Positions 14,649 through 18,529 of a stretch of 18,529 nt of DNA are shown here, piece by piece (the stretch's first letter is position 1; each line of letters starts with the position of its first letter). The stretch is from JAICLV01 sp036380925 (GTDB lineage: Bacteria > Actinomycetota > Actinomycetes > Acidothermales > Acidothermaceae). The position numbers were made by a program, and so were the translations under genes. The notes beneath the pieces are model-generated. The model ran no database searches, was not told where the DNA came from, and saw nothing but the letters and a program-made list of their open reading frames with translations. Where the stretch lies: contig DASVDW010000086.1 of the NCBI GenBank assembly GCA_036380925.1, positions 1-18,529 on the forward strand, read 5' to 3'.

Positions 14649-15748
14649 CGGGCCGCTCCGATCAACTCGCCGGTCTCGATCCTCCGCGACGACGCCGGCC
14701 GCTTCGTCGACAAGAACGCGGGAAGCAGCGCCATCGCAAGACCGACAACGGCCGGCCACGGCAAGGCAGGCGCGACGATCGGATAGGCGCCGGTGTGCAG
14801 CGAGCCCGGGGCGACTCTGCCAGCCCCGATCATGCCGAGAACCGCCGCGAGGCCCGCCGCGACGACAAGCCACTCGGGCGCGCCCCACGCGTCGGGCCGG
14901 TACTTCGTGCGGACGACGCCGTGCCCCCCGAGCAGCACAGCGGCGGCCGCAATCCCGCTGCCTCCGAGCAACAGCGGAAGCCCGATGAGAGCGGGGGAGC
15001 CGGCGGCGAGCAGTCCGTACATCGCCGCGGCCACCGCGAGCATACCGATCAACAGGGCGGACGACGCGGCGCGGGCCCTCGTCCGCGATGAAGGCCCGCG
15101 CCGGCCAAATCCTCGGGAGTCCATCGCGGCGGCAAGGTCAATCGAGCTTTCCAACCCGTCTTGCAGCACCGGCAACGCGCTCCCGACCCAACCGCGCAAA
15201 CCGGACGTCGACTTGCCGCGCAGCCTTCGCGCCCGCCGCACCCGCGAACCGGCGAGCACCAGCTGCGGCGCGAACGACATCGCGACGGTGACCGCGACTC
15301 CCAATTCGTAAAGTGCCCCCGGCAGCGATCGCAGCAGCCGACGGGGGCTGGCCAGCGAGTTCGCCGCGCCAAGGCAAATCAGCAAAGTGGCCAGCTGCAG
15401 GCCGCCATAACCGGCCGACACCAACGACTCGGCCGTGACCGCGCCGCCGATCCGCAAGCCTGCCAGCGCCGACGGCAGCGGCACGCTGGGCAGCCGCACG
15501 AGCACGTGACCGGGAAGCGGACTGCCGAACAGCGTCTCGAAAACCAGGCGAATTGCCAGCACGAACGCACCGAGCCGCACGAAGAAGCCGAACGCCCGGC
15601 CACCGCGCGGGGTGCGTCGTCCGGCGACCACAAAGGACGCGACACCGAGCGCCAGCCCTAGCAGCAACGGATTTGTGGTGCGGGTCGCGGCGGTCGCGAG
15701 CAGCAACGCCCACGCCCACCAAGCGCCTGGATGCAACGGTCTCGTCAT
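14645..15748 (-). CDS. ecfT: ECF transporter transmembrane component EcfT
   Basis: 367 aa. The N-terminal helices are followed by the long cytoplasmic coupling region with two Ala-Arg-Gly-like motifs: RRARRLRG at 171-178 and AMDSRGF at 208-214, which contact the ATPases. More helices follow at the C terminus, making it longer than a minimal EcfT (about 260 aa). It couples ATP hydrolysis to toppling of the S component. The ATG at 15748 begins eight bases after the previous gene's stop codon (15756-15758). The next gene, the double ATPase, overlaps by four bases. It belongs to the B12-riboswitch unit. Confidence 0.92.
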   Translation of the reverse strand: MTRPLHPGAWWAWALLLATAATRTTNPLLLGLALGVASFVVAGRRTPRGGRAFGFFVRLGAFVLAIRLVFETLFGSPLPGHVLVRLPSVPLPSALAGLRIGGAVTAESLVSAGYGGLQLATLLICLGAANSLASPRRLLRSLPGALYELGVAVTVAMSFAPQLVLAGSRVRRARRLRGKSTSGLRGWVGSALPVLQDGLESSIDLAAAMDSRGFGRRGPSSRTRARAASSALLIGMLAVAAAMYGLLAAGSPALIGLPLLLGGSGIAAAAVLLGGHGVVRTKYRPDAWGAPEWLVVAAGLAAVLGMIGAGRVAPGSLHTGAYPIVAPALPWPAVVGLAMALLPAFLSTKRPASSRRIETGELIGAAR

Positions 15749-15755
15749 TGACGCA

Positions 15756-16649
15756 TCACCGCCGGGCCCGAGACCCGCGAACCACCGCGGCGATGGCAAG
15801 CCCGAACACGAGCGCGACGCCGATGACGGCGCCGGTCGGGAATCCGCTGTGCGAGGGCTTGTGCAACACGGTCAAGGTCGAGACGAACGGGCTGGCGGAG
15901 GCACTCGACGGCGGCGCGCCAGAAACCGCGGCCGACGGCATCGGCGCCGTCGACGTCGACGTCGACCCGGGTGCCGATGCCGATGCCGATGCCGATGCCA
16001 GCGTCGTCGGCGAGGGAGCAGGCGGCTGGCTCGCGGGCACCGTCGTGGCGGTTCCAGCTGGCGGTTTTGCCGCTGCCGTCGGTGTTTTCGCCGGTGCGGG
16101 CGTTCCGGTCGACGCCGCTGGCGCGGTCACGACAACCGCGCATTCGTGCTTTGGATAGCCGTCGATGCCGCAGATCAACCCTTGGCCGATCCGCACGTTC
16201 GCCGCCCCAACCGCGGCGTCGAGAACGTCGACCCCGCTGGCGCCCTCGACGACCTGAACGCATCCGGTGACCACGTTCGCGGGCGGGCGTTCGCCCGCCG
16301 GCGCGTCGGCCGGCACGCCGAAATCGAGCACCACGCCGACTCGCACCTTGCCCGGCGCCGGTTGTGTCGGGCAGAGCTTCGCGAACTCAGGTGAAACCCG
16401 TGGCGTGAGCCCGCCGGAGCGGTCGGCCTGGACGGCGAACCGCCAGCCTTGCACCTCGCCGTCTTGCGGATGTTCCGTCGCGGGGCCGCGTTGGGAGTAC
16501 GACCAGGTCGCCGTGTTCGGCGCCGCGACGTAGTACGTCCAATACCGATACGCGGTCGCGGCGTGCGCCGTCGACCCAAACCCGCCGACGCCGACGACGA
16601 TCGCGAGCGCGGCCAGCGCCACGACTGCGAAACGTCGTCCGAGCGTCAC
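15756..16649 (-). CDS. Secreted membrane-anchored protein with DUF4430/transcobalamin-C-like region
   Basis: 297 aa. Signal peptide 1-30 ends in STAHA. The folded part, about 31-175, has four cysteines (93, 130, 160, 170) that could form two disulfides. It contains GASGVDVLDAA and GQGLICGIDGYP, which resemble the G-x-T-VLDAL and G-x-x-INGY-like pattern of DUF4430, the transcobalamin C-terminal beta domain. A long Pro/Ala/Ser/Thr linker (about 175-265) leads to a C-terminal helix (about 270-290) and basic tail. I recall an SCO2322 family with this layout in Streptomyces. The GTG at 16649 overlaps the upstream stop (GTGA). The probable role is an outer-surface corrinoid-binding lid. This is inference from domain resemblance and the riboswitch operon. 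Confidence 0.8.
   Translation of the reverse strand: MTLGRRFAVVALAALAIVVGVGGFGSTAHAATAYRYWTYYVAAPNTATWSYSQRGPATEHPQDGEVQGWRFAVQADRSGGLTPRVSPEFAKLCPTQPAPGKVRVGVVLDFGVPADAPAGERPPANVVTGCVQVVEGASGVDVLDAAVGAANVRIGQGLICGIDGYPKHECAVVVTAPAASTGTPAPAKTPTAAAKPPAGTATTVPASQPPAPSPTTLASASASASAPGSTSTSTAPMPSAAVSGAPPSSASASPFVSTLTVLHKPSHSGFPTGAVIGVALVFGLAIAAVVRGSRARR
15949..15999. repeat. Hexanucleotide tandem repeats in linker
   Basis: GTCGAC occurs three times at 15949-15966 and GCCGAT four times at 15973-15996, adjoining each other. They encode the Thr/Ser- and Ala/Ser-repeat part of the extracellular linker of the DUF4430-like protein. They keep the reading frame and are likely to vary in copy number. Confidence 0.8.
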
Positions 16650-17884
16650 GACACGGCGCCGTTTCGGGTGCGTCGGCTCGCGAACAAAGCGCAGCAACCG
16701 AGCAGCACCAGCGCGCCGCCGACGCCGGCGATCGGCGCGGCGTGCGCAGAACCGGTCATCGGCAGCGTCGCGGGCGGCGTGGCAACGGGAGCCGGCGACG
16801 ACGCCGACGGCGAGGGTGTCGGCGACGGCGTCGGCGCGGCCGCGCGCTCGGTGCTGGTCAGCGCGGTGACCAGGTCGAACCCGCCGAAGTTGGTCGGGTC
16901 GACGCCCGATGCGTGGGCGACGAGCAGCAGCGTGCCCAACGCGCCGGCGCCGGTCGCCGCGTAGGCCTTCGCGTTCGCCTGCAACGCGGTGAGCCCGGCG
17001 TTCACCGCGCCGGCGCCCTGCCCGGCCGCGACGAGGTCGAGCACGGCGTTCGCCGTCGTCGTCCAGTCTGCGCCGCTGCCAAGGGACGACGGGATCGCGC
17101 CCTTTGCGTCCGTCAATCGTGTCGCGATGTACGAGACGGCGGCCGAGGCGGACGACGCCGCGTCGGTCGGGTCGGCGCAGGCCGGCGCCGTGGCGGCGGG
17201 CGCCGAAGGCGCGATCGGAAGCGACCTGCCGAGCTGGCCGAGCAGCGCCTGAACGGTCGCGTAGTCGTTGGCGGCGAGGGTTTTCTCCGGCTGGAAGTCG
17301 AACGCGCCGCCGCCCTTCGCGGCGCACGCGAGCTGAATGGACCGCAGATAATCATCGGCGGTCTTGCCGTTCTTCGTGATCGTCGACGGGTCGACGCCGA
17401 CCGCCGCGAACGCGCTGAGCGCAAGGCCGGTGGAGTTCGCGTCGGACGCCGGCGCCCCGAACGCCGCGCTGTCGTAAAACCCGCCGTCGGCGAGCTGGAA
17501 CTTCTTCAGCGCGGTCAGCGCGCTGTCGGCCGGCTTATGCAACGCCGCGAGCGCCTGGATCGCCATCGCGGTGGCGTTCTCGTCCTCGTTCTTCGGGTCG
17601 CAAGGCTTGCTGACATCGGCACGGTACGCGGTGAACGCGCCGTCCGAGCACTGTTGGGCGAGTAACCAGGTGACGGCGTTTGCGTCGGGAGCTTGGCCGG
17701 CCGCGAGCAAACCGATGATCGCGAGGCTTTGCCGGTAGACGCCGTCGTAGCTGGGATCTTGGGCGCCGAAAAGCCCGACGTCGTTGTTGCTGGCGTCGGC
17801 CGCGAACGCCGGCGCGGCGGCGCCCAAGGCGAGTGCCGCGCACGCCGCGGTGGCGAGCGCGAATCGGGCCGAACGTGCGCGCAT
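16646..17884 (-). CDS. Secreted alpha/alpha-barrel protein with LPMTG sortase signal, transcobalamin-N-like
   Basis: 412 aa. Signal peptide 1-28 (APAFA). The mature region 30-345 has helical repeats of the squalene-cyclase/prenyltransferase type (GLFGAQDPSYDGVYRQSLA, QQCSDGAFTAY, KFQLADGGFYDS), with cysteines 79, 95, 187 and 236. No acidic DxDD cyclase motif is visible, so a binding role is more likely than catalysis. A Pro/Ser/Thr linker (350-372) precedes LPMTG 374-378, a hydrophobic helix and the RR-containing tail, so sortase should attach it to the wall. Animal intrinsic factor and transcobalamin have this barrel as their N-terminal domain. It is the first gene after the B12 riboswitch; SD GAGAGGAAG at 17888-17896. 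Confidence 0.88.
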   Translation of the reverse strand: MRARSARFALATAACAALALGAAAPAFAADASNNDVGLFGAQDPSYDGVYRQSLAIIGLLAAGQAPDANAVTWLLAQQCSDGAFTAYRADVSKPCDPKNEDENATAMAIQALAALHKPADSALTALKKFQLADGGFYDSAAFGAPASDANSTGLALSAFAAVGVDPSTITKNGKTADDYLRSIQLACAAKGGGAFDFQPEKTLAANDYATVQALLGQLGRSLPIAPSAPAATAPACADPTDAASSASAAVSYIATRLTDAKGAIPSSLGSGADWTTTANAVLDLVAAGQGAGAVNAGLTALQANAKAYAATGAGALGTLLLVAHASGVDPTNFGGFDLVTALTSTERAAAPTPSPTPSPSASSPAPVATPPATLPMTGSAHAAPIAGVGGALVLLGCCALFASRRTRNGAVS

Positions 17885-17952
17885 CTGCTTCCTCTCGGGA
17901 CGGGTCGACGCCCGCGAGCGGCGAGACCCGTGGCCGGCCCGAACATGACAAA

Positions 17953-17981
17953 CCCCACGAAGCCTGAGCGGCGTCGTGGGG
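17953..17981 (-). terminator. Terminator-like hairpin, probable riboswitch expression platform
   Basis: On the minus strand CCCCACGA and TCGTGGGG (arms 17974-17981 and 17953-17960) enclose 13 bases and are followed by TTTGT. It lies between the riboswitch and the first gene, where a premature terminator would act when B12 is bound. A further stem, ACGGGTC/GACCCGT (17925-17931 with 17900-17906), sits next to the ribosome binding site, so control of translation is also possible. Confidence 0.5.
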
Positions 17982-18044
17982 GCGAGGTCGGGCCGGGTGA
18001 CCCGGGCTCCGCCCCGCGAACCTCGACGGAATAAGGAGCCACGT

Positions 18045-18160
18045 CGCGTCCGGCAGGTACTCCGGCTCGCCGCTGCCTCTCGCGCTCGCGCGATCGGTGG
18101 CGGCCTACGGTTGCGGGTCAGCGCCGGACTCAGACCGGCTTCCCCTGCACATCGGACGCG
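18045..18160 (-). ncRNA. Cobalamin (B12) riboswitch
   Basis: Minus-strand reading shows the conserved aptamer blocks in order: P1 arm GCGTCCG (18159-18153), GCAGGGGAAGCCGGT, GAGTCCGGCGCTGACCCGC, AACCGTAGGCC (about 18100-18148), a variable GC-rich arm, then the B12 box AGCCGGAGTACCTGCC (18067-18052), close to consensus AGCCAGGAGACCTGCC. The closing P1 arm is CGGACGC (18052-18046). It binds adenosyl- or methylcobalamin and represses downstream genes. It precedes the eight-gene capture, import and salvage unit by about 160 bases. Confidence 0.93.
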
Positions 18161-18183
18161 TCTTCAGTTGTTTTTCCGGGCTG

Positions 18184-18213
18184 AGCAAACCACGTTGGCG
18201 GTGGCGGCGTCAA
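18184..18213 (-). promoter_or_regulatory. Possible promoter of the B12 operon
   Basis: Minus strand TTGACG (18213-18208), an 18-base spacer and TTTGCT (18189-18184) would start RNA near 18177, a short distance before the riboswitch P1 stem. The -35 is good but the -10 is poor. An alternative -35, TTGACC, lies about 12 bases further upstream. Confidence 0.3.
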
Positions 18214-18242
18214 AGCATCGGGTCAACCGGGCGTGTTCGCGG

Positions 18243-18248
18243 TAGCGT
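18243..18248 (+). promoter_or_regulatory. -10 element of the 72-aa gene, leaderless architecture
   Basis: TAGCGT is followed by seven bases (TCGGCGC) and the ATG at 18256. The stretch GCGGTAGCGT is identical to that before gcvT. It is divergent from the B12 operon promoter, with only tens of bases between them. Confidence 0.55.
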
Positions 18249-18255
18249 TCGGCGC

Positions 18256-18474
18256 ATGGGATGGACGTGGCGGTACGAAAGCGCGGACGGCGAACCCGTC
18301 ACCCCGATCGACCTTCCACCCGCGGAGACCTTCCCGACCCAGTCCGACGCCGAGTCGTGGCTGGGGGAGGAGTGGCGTGGGCTGCTCGCCGGCGGCGTGT
18401 CTCGGGTGACCCTGCTCGAGGACGACCGGGTCGTCTACGGTCCGATGAGCCTCGACCCGCACGACCCTGGGTGA
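18256..18474 (+). CDS. Small conserved actinobacterial protein of unknown function
   Basis: 72 aa, acidic and soluble, no signal peptide. The pattern MGWTWRYESADG, then FPTQSDAESWLGEEWRGLL, VTLLEDD and VYGPMSL is one I recall as a widespread actinobacterial hypothetical of about 70 residues. No catalytic motif is evident. The ATG at 18256 is fixed by the leaderless -10 element seven bases before it. Its stop overlaps the GTG of a GNAT acetyltransferase (GTGA at 18471-18474), so the two are coupled. Confidence 0.85.
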   Translation: MGWTWRYESADGEPVTPIDLPPAETFPTQSDAESWLGEEWRGLLAGGVSRVTLLEDDRVVYGPMSLDPHDPG

Positions 18475-18529
18475 GAGTCCGTCCGCCCGACGCCTCGGAC
18501 GCCGAGGCGATCGCCAGGGTGCACGTGGC
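18471..18529 (+). CDS. GNAT family acetyltransferase, N-terminal fragment (cut by window end)
   Basis: Only 19 codons are present, from the GTG at 18471. The start, VRVRPPDASDAEAIARVHV, is the usual first strand and helix of GNAT N-acetyltransferases (R-x-A-x-x-x-D-A-x-x-I-x-x-V). The GTGA overlap with the preceding stop supports the start. The substrate cannot be judged. The gene continues beyond the window. Confidence 0.7.
   Translation, partial: MRVRPPDASDAEAIARVHV

Noticed and set aside
14649..14888. Longer start for the double ABC ATPase at 14888
   Set aside because: The added 80 residues are arginine-rich, lie within ecfT and match nothing. The GTG at 14648 gives the same GTGA overlap seen elsewhere in the operon.
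16650..17327. Longer start for the DUF4430-like protein at 17327
   Set aside because: It would hide the clear signal peptide inside the protein and lies out of frame within the alpha/alpha-barrel gene.
16646..17884. Squalene/terpene cyclase enzyme
   Set aside because: The protein is secreted and wall-anchored, shows no DxDD or other cyclase catalytic motif, and follows a B12 riboswitch, so a binding role fits better.
1..18529. CRISPR array, tRNA, rRNA, insertion sequence or prophage genes
   Set aside because: No spaced array, tRNA cloverleaf, transposase or phage-like gene could be recognised. The short repeats at 149-207 have no unique spacers of CRISPR length.

Overview
The window is high-GC DNA, almost certainly from a member of the Actinomycetota. 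The codon use, the GTGA/ATGA stop-start overlaps, the apparently leaderless promoters and the gene order all point that way. The order gcvT - pepA - lpdA - E2 acyltransferase - TIGR01777 epimerase, with cobT/cobS next door, resembles from memory the Mycobacterium tuberculosis Rv2207-Rv2218 neighbourhood. I cannot name the genus.

Left part (1-5775, minus strand): an edge inverted repeat with 87-bp perfect arms around a loop rich in TGACTCA heptamers (1-287), a TIGR01777-type epimerase, the dihydrolipoamide acyltransferase E2 (sucB/dlaT), dihydrolipoamide dehydrogenase (lpdA) and leucyl aminopeptidase (pepA). lpdA and sucB are close together and form the E3 and E2 of 2-oxoacid dehydrogenase complexes.

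Centre (5846-8925): a two-gene minus-strand unit encodes a heliorhodopsin, with retinal lysine K248 and counterion E119, and a five-helix membrane protein joined to it by an ATGA overlap. The unit ends in a good intrinsic terminator. Divergent from it is gcvT, translationally coupled to a shikimate-kinase-like P-loop kinase that lacks the Gly-Gly-Gly substrate motif.

Right part (8977-18160, minus strand): one contiguous eight-gene unit of about 9 kb behind a clear cobalamin (B12) riboswitch at 18045-18160. From the promoter end it encodes: (1) a secreted alpha/alpha-barrel (squalene-cyclase-like) protein with an LPMTG sortase signal; (2) a secreted, membrane-anchored protein with a DUF4430/transcobalamin-C-terminal-like region; (3) EcfT; (4) a double ABC ATPase; (5) an ECF S component; (6) a metallo-beta-lactamase-CobU fusion; (7) CobT; (8) CobS. 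Read together, this looks like a complete B12/cobinamide capture, import and nucleotide-loop repair pathway. The two surface proteins resemble the two halves of animal transcobalamin/intrinsic factor, split into separate anchored proteins. This is the most interesting system in the window. The heliorhodopsin plus its coupled membrane protein is the second.

Far right (18256-18529, plus strand): a small conserved actinobacterial protein and the start of a GNAT acetyltransferase, divergent from the riboswitch. The only gene-free stretch over 300 bases is 17885-18255, and it is filled by the riboswitch, its terminator-like hairpin and two divergent promoters.
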